47,486 nt of DNA from Mammaliicoccus stepanovicii. Its GTDB lineage: Bacteria > Bacillota > Bacilli > Staphylococcales > Staphylococcaceae. Both the position numbers and the translations under genes were made by a program. The stretch lies in NCBI RefSeq assembly GCF_002902525.1, contig NZ_PPQZ01000031.1:1-47486 (forward strand), given 5' to 3'. Shown in pieces: positions 17,497 to 27,165 of the stretch (position 1 is its first letter; each line of letters starts with the position of its first letter). The notes beneath the pieces are model-generated. The model did not search any database and was not told the DNA's origin. It was given only the letters and a program-made list of their open reading frames with translations.

Positions 17497-18070
17497 TAAT
17501 AAAACCTTCTTTCAATGCTAAATCTAAAATTTTAAGTCCGAAGTCACCACTTTTTTCCGGGTGGAACTGTATTCCGATTATGTTGTCTTGTTGAACGATT
17601 GCGGTAATAGGCTGTCCATAATCCGCAGTTGCTACAACTGTTGATGGCGTAACAACATGATAGGAATGAATGAAATATACATCTTCATTTAATGACGGAT
17701 GATTACTTTGTAAAGTGTTCCAACCTAAATGTGGTACTGGAAAAGGGGAATCGATTGGCACGACTTTACCTTTAAGGAGACTTAAACCTTTAGTAAAGCC
17801 TTCGTCACTATACTCAAATAGAAGCTGCATACCTAGACAAATACCTATAATTTTATGTGAATCTTTAATTTCGTAAATTACTTTATCTAATCCCTGTTGT
17901 TCAAGTTCATTCATCGCATCTTTAAAGTGACCTACACCAGGTAATATGACATGTGTACTGTTTAAGATTTGTTCGCGATTTGAAGTTAATATGACTTCAT
18001 AACCTAAATAACGCAATGCGCGTTCAATATTTTTAATGTTTCCTAACCCATAATCTACAATTGCAATCAT
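17489..18070 (-). CDS. hisH: Imidazole glycerol phosphate synthase, glutamine amidotransferase subunit
   Basis: 193 residues; class I amidotransferase. Nucleophile Cys78 in [11 protein letters not shown]; His and Glu of the triad in [10 protein letters not shown]; oxyanion strand ILPGVGHF. It supplies ammonia from glutamine to HisF. Overlaps hisB by 4 nt. Confidence 0.95.
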   Translation of the reverse strand: MIAIVDYGLGNIKNIERALRYLGYEVILTSNREQILNSTHVILPGVGHFKDAMNELEQQGLDKVIYEIKDSHKIIGICLGMQLLFEYSDEGFTKGLSLLKGKVVPIDSPFPVPHLGWNTLQSNHPSLNEDVYFIHSYHVVTPSTVVATADYGQPITAIVQQDNIIGIQFHPEKSGDFGLKILDLALKEGFIND

Positions 18071-18645
18071 TCAATCACACCTTTAGAAGATGGAACACCA
18101 TCATAGTCATTAGAACTTAATGCGATTTTTAGACTTCTTGCAAAAGCCTTGAATATGGCTTCAATTTCATGATGTGTATTACCACCTCTAATTAAATCAA
18201 TATGTGTAGTTAATCGCGCGTTTATTACGAGTGCTCTGAAAAATTCTTCAACTAATTCAGTATCAAATGTGCCTACTTTTTCTTTTGAAAATGTAGCATT
18301 AAAAAATAAATACGGACGTCCACTTATATCCGTAACAACTCGAGCTAAAGTTTCGTCCATAGGAATATAGAAAGACCCATATCTAGTGAAGGATGTTTTA
18401 GATTTAATTGCTTCAAGTAACAATTGCCCAATTACAATACCTATGTCTTCAACAGTATGGTGATCATCAACATATGTATCACCTTCAACTTTAATATCTA
18501 ATGTAATGCCACTGTGAAAACTAAATAAAGTAAGCATATGGTCTAAAAATCCAACTCCAGAATTAATGTGAGATTCTTCATCATTAAAAGATAATTTTAT
18601 GTTAATATTTGTTTCTTTAGTTGATCTTTCTTTTTGATAAATCAT
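18067..18645 (-). CDS. hisB: Imidazoleglycerol-phosphate dehydratase
   Basis: 192 residues, the monofunctional form. Manganese-binding GVGFLDHMLTLFSFHSG and VDDHHTVEDIGI near the N-terminus, and the repeat GGNTHHEIEAIFKAFARSL near the C-terminus. The ATG lies inside the end of hisC (29-nt overlap) and is preceded by a strong GGAGG at 7 nt, so it can be translated independently. Confidence 0.95.
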   Translation of the reverse strand: MIYQKERSTKETNINIKLSFNDEESHINSGVGFLDHMLTLFSFHSGITLDIKVEGDTYVDDHHTVEDIGIVIGQLLLEAIKSKTSFTRYGSFYIPMDETLARVVTDISGRPYLFFNATFSKEKVGTFDTELVEEFFRALVINARLTTHIDLIRGGNTHHEIEAIFKAFARSLKIALSSNDYDGVPSSKGVIE

Positions 18646-19627
18646 ATGTTTTCCTCCAGTTCTTGACTATATTTTCTAGTTCATTGAGTTGTTGTTCTGT
18701 TGCAATAGAGTAACGAACAGTTTGGTTCATGTCTGGTTCGTCATAAAATCTAGGTAAAAATCCATTTTCATAAATGTAATTGCCTAGACTTTTAGCTAAA
18801 TCACCATAAGTTAATACAAAATTTGTTTTTGATGGTAACACATTTATAATGTCGCTCACATGTGTTTCGAATATATTTCTAAGTTGATAACAAAGATTTC
18901 GTTGCTGGTTTAATAATGTATTGACCTTGTTTTTATCATTAAATATATGTGTTGCAATATTTAAAGTTAGCGTGTTAATAGGGTACGGGTGTGCAATACT
19001 ATTTAATTTATTTATTGTTTGTTCTGTTGAAATTACGATTCCAACACGTAATCCTGCAATTGCAAATGCTTTACTTAAAGTTCTCATCTGAATAATATGG
19101 TCTTGCAATTCAATTGTATAAGCATCTCCAAAATCTAAATATGCTTCATCAATTACAAAGTAACCGCCAATTGCTTTCATTTCGTCAGCAATAGATTTTA
19201 AGAATGATTCTGAGTATTGTATGCCTGAAGGGTTATGTGGGACACTCATTATGAAAAATGCTGGTTTAATTTTTTTGATTTTATTCAAAATTTTATTTAA
19301 AGAAAAAGTGAAATCTCGTTCTGCATCGACATAATGAATAGGACGTCTAATTTGATGAGCATACGCTGTATACATGAAAAAGTCAGGATTTAAGGTAAGA
19401 ACAGGTCCATCCTCTAAAACGAGCATACATTTTTGAATCCATTCATCTGAGCCATTTGCTGCGGAGATTTGTTTTGGTAATAAATTATAATAATTTGCAT
19501 ATGATTGAATGAAAGCATCATATTCATCATCAGGGTAAAAATTGAAATTTGAACTCGTTATAATATCTTTTAAAGCTTGATCGTCTAATGCTGGAATAGG
19601 GCTTTCATTCTTATTTATTCTAATCAT
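18617..19627 (-). CDS. hisC: Histidinol-phosphate aminotransferase
   Basis: 336 residues; fold-type I PLP enzyme. NKNESP at the N-terminus, NGSDEWIQ, VPHNPSG, the Asp of VIDEAYLDF and the Schiff-base Lys in RTLSKAFAIAGLRVG are visible. The C-terminus overlaps hisB by 29 nt, longer than the other overlaps in the cluster. Family members may also transaminate aromatic keto acids, which would suit the presence of pheA downstream, but this is not shown. Confidence 0.94.
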   Translation of the reverse strand: MIRINKNESPIPALDDQALKDIITSSNFNFYPDDEYDAFIQSYANYYNLLPKQISAANGSDEWIQKCMLVLEDGPVLTLNPDFFMYTAYAHQIRRPIHYVDAERDFTFSLNKILNKIKKIKPAFFIMSVPHNPSGIQYSESFLKSIADEMKAIGGYFVIDEAYLDFGDAYTIELQDHIIQMRTLSKAFAIAGLRVGIVISTEQTINKLNSIAHPYPINTLTLNIATHIFNDKNKVNTLLNQQRNLCYQLRNIFETHVSDIINVLPSKTNFVLTYGDLAKSLGNYIYENGFLPRFYDEPDMNQTVRYSIATEQQLNELENIVKNWRKTYDLSKRKIN

Positions 19628-19630
19628 GTT

Positions 19631-20887
19631 TTACGACTCCTTGTTGTTCGATAATCTTATTTCAAGTGATTGTTTGTGTTGATATAAACCTTCCTCATTT
19701 GCGATTTCTATTGCACTTGGTGCGATTTGTTGGAAAGCATGTTCATCTAAATGTATAACCGAATGACTAGTTAAGAAGTCATTAACTGTTAATCCATTAG
19801 AAAAACGCGCTGTTTGATCAGTTGGTAATACGTGACTAGGTCCAGCAGAATAATCTCCAATTGCTTCAGGAGAATACTGTCCTAAGAACATAGCGCCTAC
19901 GTATTTAATTTTGCCTAAATAAATACTCGGTTCTGTCGTCTGAATAGAAAGGTGTTCAGGCGCGATATAGTTTGTGACTTCAATCGTTTCATTTACATCT
20001 GTCGTTAATATAGAATAATGGAAATCGTTTATACTTTTACTAATGATTTCTTTTCTCGGCGCAGATTCAATTGCTTGTTGTAATTTTTGATTAACTTTTG
20101 TTAAAAATGATTTGTCAGTCGAAATAAGAAACGTACGAGCTTGTTCATCATGTTCTGCTTGTGCTAATAAATCTTGAATAATATAATCTACATTCGAATG
20201 TTCATCAGCTATAAGCGCTATTTCACTTGGTCCAGCAATCTGGTCAATACCTACAACACCATAAAGAAGTTGTTTACTTAGAGAGACAAATTGGTTACCC
20301 GGACCAACAATTTTGTCTACCTTTGGTATAGATTCTGTCCCATAAGCTAATGCTGCTATGCTTTGCGCTCCGCCAACTTGGAATATACGATCTACACCAG
20401 CAATATAACAAGCTGCTAGAATTGATGGATTGATACCATCTTTTTGAGGTGGTGTGACGACTATTATTTCTTCAACATTAGCTACCTTTGCAAGTGTTGC
20501 AGTCATGAGTACGGTAGAAGGATAACTCGCTTTACCACCTGGTACATAAATTCCAACTTTTTCGATTGGGTGATACAGTTGATAAGTTTGTCCACTCGTT
20601 ACATTTTCGTGTTTTATTTTTTGTTGAAATGCTTTGATTTGATCATGACTTATTTGTAACGCGTTTTTCAATTCATCTGAAATTAAATTGATACTATTTT
20701 TAATGTCGTGGTATGGGACTTCAAGAGTATCTAATTTGACATTGTCAAACTGTTCATTGTATTTAAATAATGCGCTGTCTTTATTGGCTTTAACGTCATT
20801 TATTATTTGTTTCACATTTTCAGTTTGTGTTTCGTCTACTAATCGGTCTTCTTCAAATTTAGAAATAAACTCTGATTTAGATAGCAT
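19631..20887 (-). CDS. hisD: Histidinol dehydrogenase
   Basis: 418 residues from ATG 20887, inside the last codons of hisG (11-nt overlap), with GGGGTG 7 nt upstream; a longer reading would lie deeper in hisG. Motifs: VPGGKASYPSTVLM, VGPGNQFV, AGPSEIALIADEHS, QAEHDEQA (zinc ligands) and APEHLSI (the Glu-His acid/base pair), then GDYSAGPSHVLPT. It oxidises histidinol to histidine with two NAD+. Confidence 0.95.
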   Translation of the reverse strand: MLSKSEFISKFEEDRLVDETQTENVKQIINDVKANKDSALFKYNEQFDNVKLDTLEVPYHDIKNSINLISDELKNALQISHDQIKAFQQKIKHENVTSGQTYQLYHPIEKVGIYVPGGKASYPSTVLMTATLAKVANVEEIIVVTPPQKDGINPSILAACYIAGVDRIFQVGGAQSIAALAYGTESIPKVDKIVGPGNQFVSLSKQLLYGVVGIDQIAGPSEIALIADEHSNVDYIIQDLLAQAEHDEQARTFLISTDKSFLTKVNQKLQQAIESAPRKEIISKSINDFHYSILTTDVNETIEVTNYIAPEHLSIQTTEPSIYLGKIKYVGAMFLGQYSPEAIGDYSAGPSHVLPTDQTARFSNGLTVNDFLTSHSVIHLDEHAFQQIAPSAIEIANEEGLYQHKQSLEIRLSNNKES

Positions 20888-21494
20888 TAATTGACACCCC
20901 AATTTCTTCAATGAATTTTTCGATGCGCTCTGATTTACTAAAGAAAGCATGTTTATTCGTTATTAATTTCGCATTAATATCACCAATTGATTCTTTTTCA
21001 ACTAGCCCGTTAGATTTTAAAGTTGTACCAGTTTGTACTATATCGACTATTGCATCGACCATATTTACTACTGCGGCAAGTTCGACGGATCCTGATAAAG
21101 GAATAATCGAAACATCTTGTCCTTTATTTTTAAAATATTTCTTAGTTGTTTTAACGTATGTTGTTGCAATTTTTTTATATTCAGTTGTATTTTTCTTACT
21201 TGCTAAAGCAAAGTGACAGTATCCGAAAGGTAAATCCACTAAATTATTTACGTTAAGATTATCTTTTTCATCTAAAATGTCACTTCCTGTTATACCGATA
21301 TCAGCAATTCCTTCTTCGACGTAAGTTGGAACATCATTTCCTTTAACGAGAATGAATCTAATGTTTTCAACCTCTATTTGTAGTTTTCTTTCTCTTTCAG
21401 TTAAGGCGGTTGCCCATTTTTCATTTCCATTTAAATTTATAAATTCAATAAAATCTTTAAGCAAACGACCTTTGCTTAGTGCAATAGTTAACAT
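20877..21494 (-). CDS. hisG: ATP phosphoribosyltransferase, short catalytic form
   Basis: 205 residues, so the short HisG_S type without the C-terminal regulatory domain. LTIALSKGRL at the start, GNDVPTYVEEGIADIGITGSD and the PRPP loop DAIVDIVQTGTTLKSNGL. First committed step of histidine synthesis. The short form needs HisZ, encoded immediately upstream, for activity and feedback inhibition. Confidence 0.95.
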   Translation of the reverse strand: MLTIALSKGRLLKDFIEFINLNGNEKWATALTERERKLQIEVENIRFILVKGNDVPTYVEEGIADIGITGSDILDEKDNLNVNNLVDLPFGYCHFALASKKNTTEYKKIATTYVKTTKKYFKNKGQDVSIIPLSGSVELAAVVNMVDAIVDIVQTGTTLKSNGLVEKESIGDINAKLITNKHAFFSKSERIEKFIEEIGVSINAI

Positions 21495-21504
21495 AAAGAA
21501 CCTC

Positions 21505-22335
21505 CTAATTTAATTGGATGCCAAATCCAAAGCCTTCTAATATACCGTTATAATGACCACCTGATGCGATAGGGGTGCGTGTGTTATTTTCATAGAGTTG
21601 AATGAAACTACCAACATAGTATGATTTTGGTGGCATTGTCGTAATATCAAGGTGGATATGATTGATACCCGAACTTTCAAGTGCTTGTTTCCAATATTGT
21701 AGTGACTGATAAGTTGGATGACTTTCATCACAAAATGTAGTCAGAAAATCAAGTTGCTGATGTGTAGGTGTTTTTAATAATTTCACGACAGGATGGTCTT
21801 GGTCTAAGATTTTAGAAATTTTAGAGATGTTTCTTTCACTAATAGCAAAATATAATTCATCAGTATGTTCTTCATCTTTGAGTAATAAATCAAACAATTG
21901 ATAGTGACCGATTACGGCAAAATCAACGGTTAATGCAAGCATATTTTTAATGAAATGATAGATATCTTGGAAACATTCCAACATATCTTGTTTATTAGGG
22001 TTAAATACTTCAACACCTAAATTTGTATATATATGTTCATTTATAGAAACTAAGCCAGCATAGCTTACACGTGAAGCATTTAAATGATATTCTCTACTGT
22101 AATGTTGTATTTGATCGGTCCAATCACTTCTTAAACTATAGAACGCATCACCATTCTTCCATAAACTTCTCGTATTAAGACTATTTAAATCATCTTGAGT
22201 AAGTTGTGACCATTGTAGCTTTTCTATAAAACTCATATCGATCACTTCATAATTTCTTTTATTAAAATAATTTAAAAAAGATAATTCAGTTTGTTTTCTA
22301 TTAATAACGTCATTGTTATATCTAACATAATCCAT
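21505..22335 (-). CDS. hisZ: ATP phosphoribosyltransferase regulatory subunit
   Basis: 276 residues from ATG 22335 (GAGGT 7 nt upstream); an in-frame start ten codons earlier lacks a good site. It is a paralogue of histidyl-tRNA synthetase without the anticodon domain. Related regions include SLRSDWTDQI (motif 2-like) and PIASGGHYNGILEGFG (motif 3-like). It binds HisG_S and carries the histidine sensing. First gene of the his operon. Confidence 0.92.
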   Translation of the reverse strand: MDYVRYNNDVINRKQTELSFLNYFNKRNYEVIDMSFIEKLQWSQLTQDDLNSLNTRSLWKNGDAFYSLRSDWTDQIQHYSREYHLNASRVSYAGLVSINEHIYTNLGVEVFNPNKQDMLECFQDIYHFIKNMLALTVDFAVIGHYQLFDLLLKDEEHTDELYFAISERNISKISKILDQDHPVVKLLKTPTHQQLDFLTTFCDESHPTYQSLQYWKQALESSGINHIHLDITTMPPKSYYVGSFIQLYENNTRTPIASGGHYNGILEGFGFGIQLN

Positions 22336-22394
22336 ATTAAGTACCTCGCTTTTACTCTCTACCAAGTTAAAGTATTTTTGTAATTATAAATGAT

Positions 22395-22423
22395 ACTATA
22401 GCATGCTTGATTAAACTTATCAA
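22395..22423 (-). promoter_or_regulatory. his operon promoter
   Basis: On the minus strand TTGATA (22423-22418), exactly 17-nt spacer, TATAGT (22400-22395): a near-consensus sigma-A promoter 60 nt before hisZ. Confidence 0.8.
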
Positions 22424-22433
22424 TTGAAAGTTC

Positions 22434-22451
22434 TGATAATTCGAATTATCA
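22434..22451. promoter_or_regulatory. 18-bp perfect palindrome upstream of the his promoter, candidate operator
   Basis: TGATAATTCGAATTATCA is a perfect even palindrome with no loop, ending 10 bp upstream of the his -35. It has the form of a dimer-binding operator. YerC, the HisR candidate at 28635, is a possible ligand. It does not fit the odd-length CodY box. Confidence 0.6.
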
Positions 22452-22538
22452 AACAATTTATAATGAATAAAGTAGGATGAATACAGTGTTTAATAATCTT
22501 TTATTTGCATATTTTTCTCTACCCTAAATATTGAGACC

Positions 22539-22582
22539 GACGAAAAGCACCCGGAACACATTTGTTCCGGGTGCTTTTCGTC
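22539..22582. terminator. Very long perfect hairpin terminator
   Basis: A 20-bp perfect stem (22539-22558 with 22563-22582) with a 4-nt loop CATT. The core GCACCCGGAACA is followed on either strand by TTTT, so it terminates the MFS gene leftward and can also block rightward transcription. Confidence 0.88.
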
Positions 22583-22612
22583 AGTTGATTATGAAGTAAC
22601 TATATTAATTTG

Positions 22613-23785
22613 TTAATATGCCTTTTCTTCTAAAGGCTCTTTATAAATTAACAATAGTATAAATGTAATAAATACAAAGGTAGCAATCATAGTGAAGAAT
22701 ATCGTACCATGTGATATTTGAATAATTGCACCACCTAACATTGGACCAATCATACTACCTATACTAAATGACATTGCTATCATTAAGTTTCCGGCTGGTA
22801 AGTTATGTTTTGGTGTCAAATCTGTCATGAAACTAACACCTAATCCGTAGAATGATCCTGTAAATAATCCAGCTATTAAAAATAGTATAACCATTATAAA
22901 TGCATATGATGGTAAGAAGTCGCCAAGGAAGAATATGCAGCTCCCGATAAAGGTTAAAATAGTTAATACTTTTTTACGGCCATGTATGTCACTAAACATC
23001 CCTAATGGAACTTGGAATATAATAGCACCTAAACTAAAAGCTGGCAAAATTAATGTAATGCTTGTAACATCTAAACCATTTCTTAAAGCATATACTGGGA
23101 AATTACTATGTAATCCAGCTTCAAACAGACCATATAGAAAAGGGAACATAAATGCAATCCAAGAAGTTTTAATAACATCTCTGAAATTTTTTAAAGTGTT
23201 AAGCATGCTTATAGGTCTTATATTTGAAGATGGAAATTCATTATGTACTAATAAAACAAGTGAAATGGTAATAATTGAAAGTATTGCTGAAATTACAAAT
23301 GGTAACACTTCAGAAACATCGACTAATTTTGCTAATAAAGGACCAAGCATGAAACCTGCTGAAAAACTAAAACCATAAACAGAAATCGTTCTTCCTAATT
23401 TATGTTTTGGTGTAATATGGGTTAGCCATGTTTGTGTACTAAAATGAAGCATATTATCACCAATACCTATTAGTAGTCTTAAGATAAACCAAATGGATAA
23501 TGATTTTAAAGTTGGGAATAGTAACAGAGATAATGCAACAACTGAACCACCAATTAAAATCATATATTTGTAGCCAGATTTACGAACAAGTCCTTCAATA
23601 AAAAATGACGATAGAAAGACGCCAATATAAAGTGAAGTTGCATGTAATCCATTTAATGAACTAGAAATACCACTTCGCTCAAAAATAACAGATATTAAAG
23701 GTAATAACATGCCTTGTGAGAAACCTGAAATCGCAACAACGATAGATAGTATGATGAATAATTTTTTGAATGATGGATTTTTCAT
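22613..23785 (-). CDS. MFS transporter, drug/sugar-efflux type
   Basis: 390 residues from ATG 23785, preceded by GGGAGG at 7 nt; an in-frame GTG five codons earlier is part of that site. About 12 membrane segments. Conserved loops: SQGMLLPLISVIFERSG in helix 1, EGLVRKSGYK between helices 2 and 3, and the second-half GMFSDIHGRKK. It resembles the 12-helix proton-antiport exporters, but the substrate cannot be read from sequence. Single gene between divergent pncB and a terminator. Confidence 0.82.
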   Translation of the reverse strand: MKNPSFKKLFIILSIVVAISGFSQGMLLPLISVIFERSGISSSLNGLHATSLYIGVFLSSFFIEGLVRKSGYKYMILIGGSVVALSLLLFPTLKSLSIWFILRLLIGIGDNMLHFSTQTWLTHITPKHKLGRTISVYGFSFSAGFMLGPLLAKLVDVSEVLPFVISAILSIITISLVLLVHNEFPSSNIRPISMLNTLKNFRDVIKTSWIAFMFPFLYGLFEAGLHSNFPVYALRNGLDVTSITLILPAFSLGAIIFQVPLGMFSDIHGRKKVLTILTFIGSCIFFLGDFLPSYAFIMVILFLIAGLFTGSFYGLGVSFMTDLTPKHNLPAGNLMIAMSFSIGSMIGPMLGGAIIQISHGTIFFTMIATFVFITFILLLIYKEPLEEKAY

Positions 23786-23942
23786 TTCATTGCCTCCCAC
23801 TCATTTATTTATATCTTTAACATTTTAGCACAGTGAGAAATGACTTTATATTATGATTTTGAAATTAGTGCACTTTTTAAAATTAATTTTATAAAGTGTG
23901 ATAAAATGATATCAAATTATATAATCTGAGGAGTATTGAATA

Positions 23943-25418
23943 ATGTATAAATATGAAGACGATAGTTTGATGTTACACACTGATTTATACCAAATTAATA
24001 TGGGAGAAACATATTGGAATGATGGTATACATGAACGTACTGCAATATTTGATTTATACTTCAGAAGTATGCCGTTCAAAAGTGGATATGCTGTGTTTAG
24101 TGGATTGGAAAGAATCGTTCAGTTTCTAGAGAATTTGAAATTTACTGATTCAGATATCGACTATTTAAAAGAGGTTGGATATAAAGATGATTATTTAAAC
24201 TATCTAAAAACATTACGATTTACTGGAAATATACGCGCTATGAAAGAAGGAGAACTTTGTTTTAATAACGAACCATTAATTCGCGTAGAAGCACCTTTAA
24301 TTCAAGCACAGTTAATTGAAACTGCTCTACTAAATATTGTGAACTTTCAAACGTTAATAGCAACTAAGGCAAGTAGAATTAAACAAGTTGTTCAAGATGA
24401 AATTGTAATGGAATTTGGAACAAGACGTGCTCAAGAAATGGATGCAGCAATTTGGGGAGCTAGAGCGGCTATTATTGGAGGGTTTGATTCTACAAGTAAC
24501 GTAAGAGCAGGAAAGCTATTTGGTATACCAATTTCAGGTACACATGCCCATTCAATGGTTCAAACATATGATGATGAGTATGTTGCATTTAAAAAGTATG
24601 CTGAAAGACATGAAAATTGCGTTTTTCTTGTTGATACATTCCACACTTTAAAGTCTGGTGTACCAAATGCAATTAAAGTCGCAAAAGAACTAGGTGACAA
24701 AATTAACTTTATTGGGATAAGACTTGATTCAGGAGATATTGCGTATTTATCTAAAGAAGCAAGAACGATGTTAGATGATGCTGGATTTAAAGATGCGAAG
24801 ATTTTTGCTTCAAATGATTTAGATGAAGAAACAATCACAAGTTTAAAAGCACAAGGTGCAAAAGTAACTGCATGGGGTGTAGGTACTAAATTAATAACAG
24901 CATATGATCAGCCTGCTTTAGGTGCAGTTTATAAACTTGTCGCAATAGAAGACGAGAATGGACAATTGTCAGATCGAATAAAAATCTCTAATAATGCTGA
25001 AAAAGTAACGACACCGGGAAAGAAAAATGTGTATCGTATTATTAACACTAAAACAAACAAATCAGAAGGTGATTACATTACGTTAGAATGTGAAACGCCA
25101 AATGAAGAAGATTATATCAAAATGTTCCACCCAGTTCATACTTACAAGATGAAGTATATTAAAAACTTTAAAGCAATAGATTTACATCACGATATTTTCA
25201 AAGATGGAAAACTTGTTTATAAACTTCCGGAAATTAATGAAATAAAGCAATTTGCTTTTGATAATTTAAATATATTATGGGAAGAAAATAAACGTTATTT
25301 AAATCCTGAAGAGTACCCAGTTGATCTAAGTACAAAATGTTGGGACAATAAAAATAAAAAAATCTTTGAAGTTGCCGAAAGAGTTGCAGAAGCGATAAAG
25401 GATGTGGATGAACAATGA
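23943..25418 (+). CDS. pncB: Nicotinate phosphoribosyltransferase
   Basis: 491 residues. [15 protein letters not shown] at the N-terminus, [38 protein letters not shown] with the phosphorylated His, and [21 protein letters not shown] and [12 protein letters not shown] for PRPP and phosphate binding. It makes nicotinate mononucleotide from nicotinate and PRPP with ATP hydrolysis. The stop overlaps nadE by four bases, so NAD salvage enzymes are co-translated. Confidence 0.95.
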   Translation: MYKYEDDSLMLHTDLYQINMGETYWNDGIHERTAIFDLYFRSMPFKSGYAVFSGLERIVQFLENLKFTDSDIDYLKEVGYKDDYLNYLKTLRFTGNIRAMKEGELCFNNEPLIRVEAPLIQAQLIETALLNIVNFQTLIATKASRIKQVVQDEIVMEFGTRRAQEMDAAIWGARAAIIGGFDSTSNVRAGKLFGIPISGTHAHSMVQTYDDEYVAFKKYAERHENCVFLVDTFHTLKSGVPNAIKVAKELGDKINFIGIRLDSGDIAYLSKEARTMLDDAGFKDAKIFASNDLDEETITSLKAQGAKVTAWGVGTKLITAYDQPALGAVYKLVAIEDENGQLSDRIKISNNAEKVTTPGKKNVYRIINTKTNKSEGDYITLECETPNEEDYIKMFHPVHTYKMKYIKNFKAIDLHHDIFKDGKLVYKLPEINEIKQFAFDNLNILWEENKRYLNPEEYPVDLSTKCWDNKNKKIFEVAERVAEAIKDVDEQ

Positions 25419-26236
25419 GAGATTTACAATCAATTATCATGAAAGAAATGCATGTAAAACCGATGATAGACCCACAAAAAGAATTCGAAGAAATTAAAGG
25501 TTTCTTAAAGTCGTATGTAAAGGCACATAGCTTTGTTAAATCACTTGTACTCGGAATATCTGGAGGTCAAGATTCAACTTTATTAGGAAAAATTGCACAG
25601 CTAACAGTTGATGAATTAAATAATGAAGAGAATGGTCAATACGAATTTATAGCTGTTCGATTACCATATGGAGAGCAATTCGATGAACAAGATACACAAG
25701 ACGCATTGGATTTTATAAATCCTTCAAAACGCATTACTGTAAATATCAAACCTGCTGTAACTGCGAGTGTTAAATCACTGAATGAAGCGGGTATTGAACT
25801 AACTGATTTCCAAAAAGGTAATGAAAAAGCTAGAGAACGTATGAAAGTACAGTATTCAGTTGCTGCAGCAAATAGCGGAATTGTATTAGGTACTGATCAT
25901 TCCGCTGAGAACATCACTGGATTTTTTACGAAGTTTGGTGATGGTTCATGTGACATTGCACCATTATTTGGATTGAATAAACGTCAAGGGAAAGCCATAT
26001 TAAAATACCTTGGTGGACCAGACCATCTCATTAATAAAGTACCAACAGCTGATTTAGAAGAGGATAAACCAGCACTACCGGACGAAGTTGCATTAGGTGT
26101 AACTTATGATGCGATTGACAATTTCCTAGAAGGTAAGAAAATTAGTGAACATGATCAAGAAGTGATACAACAACATTTTGTGAGAAATGCTCATAAAAGA
26201 GAAATGCCATATAATCGCTTTACGTGGCCTAAATAA
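25415..26236 (+). CDS. nadE: NH3-dependent NAD synthetase
   Basis: 273 residues, ammonia-dependent type without a glutaminase domain. The PP-loop [13 protein letters not shown] binds [38 protein letters not shown] and the C-terminal [13 protein letters not shown] are family signatures. It amidates nicotinate adenine dinucleotide to NAD, the last step after PncB and NadD (NadD is not in this window). Confidence 0.96.
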   Translation: MRDLQSIIMKEMHVKPMIDPQKEFEEIKGFLKSYVKAHSFVKSLVLGISGGQDSTLLGKIAQLTVDELNNEENGQYEFIAVRLPYGEQFDEQDTQDALDFINPSKRITVNIKPAVTASVKSLNEAGIELTDFQKGNEKARERMKVQYSVAAANSGIVLGTDHSAENITGFFTKFGDGSCDIAPLFGLNKRQGKAILKYLGGPDHLINKVPTADLEEDKPALPDEVALGVTYDAIDNFLEGKKISEHDQEVIQQHFVRNAHKREMPYNRFTWPK

Positions 26237-26300
26237 TGCGTGACAATTATTTGATTGCTTGTTAAAATTAGTCCAGTATTTTTAAAAGTGGAGGGTTTAA

Positions 26301-26870
26301 ATGTCAGCTATATTAGATAATCCTTGGTTAATGGTACTATCTATATTTGTGATTAATATAGTTTATGTATCTTGTTTAACGATGAGGACAATATTAACTT
26401 TGAAAGGTTATCGATACGTAGCCGCTGCTGTAAGTGTACTTGAAGTAGTTGTGTATGTTATCGGATTAGGGTTAGTCATCAATAGTCTTGATCAAATTCA
26501 AAACATATTAGCATATGCACTTGGATTTGCAGCAGGAATCATTGTGGGAATGAAGATAGAAGAAAAAATAGCTTTAGGCTATATAGTTGTAAATGCAACT
26601 ACGGCAGAATATGAAACGGATTTACCTCGTAAGTTGAGAGATTTAGGATATGGTGTTACACATTATGTTGCTAAAGGTAGAGACGGTGATCGATATGTGA
26701 TGCAAATTTTAACGCCAAGAAGGTTTGAGTTGAAATTGATGGAAACGATCAAACAATTAGATCCTAAAGCATTTATCATTGCTTATGAGCCTAGAAATAT
26801 ACATGGTGGTTTCTGGGTTAAAGGCGTTAGAAGTAAGAAATTGAAGGCGTATGATACAGATGAAGTTTAA
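26301..26870 (+). CDS. UPF0316 membrane protein with DUF2179 domain
   Basis: 189 residues. Three membrane segments (about 8-28, 38-58 and 64-84), then a soluble DUF2179 domain with [47 protein letters not shown] and [18 protein letters not shown]. The family (B. subtilis YebE) has no settled function; DUF2179 domains also occur in YitT-type proteins and may bind nucleotides. GGAGG lies 8 nt before the ATG. Coupled to the NETI protein. Confidence 0.85.
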   Translation: MSAILDNPWLMVLSIFVINIVYVSCLTMRTILTLKGYRYVAAAVSVLEVVVYVIGLGLVINSLDQIQNILAYALGFAAGIIVGMKIEEKIALGYIVVNATTAEYETDLPRKLRDLGYGVTHYVAKGRDGDRYVMQILTPRRFELKLMETIKQLDPKAFIIAYEPRNIHGGFWVKGVRSKKLKAYDTDEV

Positions 26871-27036
26871 AGTAGAAGATAATGAGACGATTGAAATGTG
26901 CCTAAACCGTATGAAGGAACAAGGTTACACACCTGTGAAGCGATTTGAAAAACCAGTTTTCATTGAAAGAGAAAATGGAGAAATAGAAGTTTTAAAGCAA
27001 GAAATACAATTCGTTGGCAAGAAAATACAGGGTTAG
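26860..27036 (+). CDS. NETI-motif small protein
   Basis: 58 residues from ATG 26860, which overlaps the previous gene by 11 nt. An ATG three codons earlier is also in frame but lies directly on the AAGGCG site, so the later one is better spaced. It carries the name-giving NETI in [26 protein letters not shown]. Short, charged and cytoplasmic; function unknown. The pairing with UPF0316 suggests a shared role. Confidence 0.82.
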   Translation: MKFKVEDNETIEMCLNRMKEQGYTPVKRFEKPVFIERENGEIEVLKQEIQFVGKKIQG

Positions 27037-27039
27037 ACA

Positions 27040-27083
27040 AAATACCGAACTCTACATTACAAAGTAATGGTTCGGTATTTTAA
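27040..27083 (+). terminator. Terminator after the NETI gene, with PurBox-like arms
   Basis: AAATACCGAAC pairs with GTTCGGTATTT and CATTAC with GTAATG inside, followed by TTTTAATTTG. The arms contain CCGAAC/GTTCGG, each 12 of 13 with the PurR consensus AWWWCCGAACWWT, but the gap between CGAA cores (21 nt) is shorter than in a real PurBox pair, so I call it a terminator. Confidence 0.65.
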
Positions 27084-27165
27084 TTTGTTTAAAAGTCATA
27101 AGATTGACTATTTTGATTTAAAAAGTGTGTAATACAATATATAATGAAAAAGAAAGAAGAACACA

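Noticed and set aside
20888-20950. 21-residue N-terminal extension of HisD
   Set aside because: It would lie within hisG, whereas ATG 20887 has GGGGTG at correct spacing and gives the family length.
22434-22451. CodY box at the his palindrome
   Set aside because: The CodY consensus is a 15-nt odd palindrome; this is an even 18-bp palindrome and each half matches only about four of seven positions.
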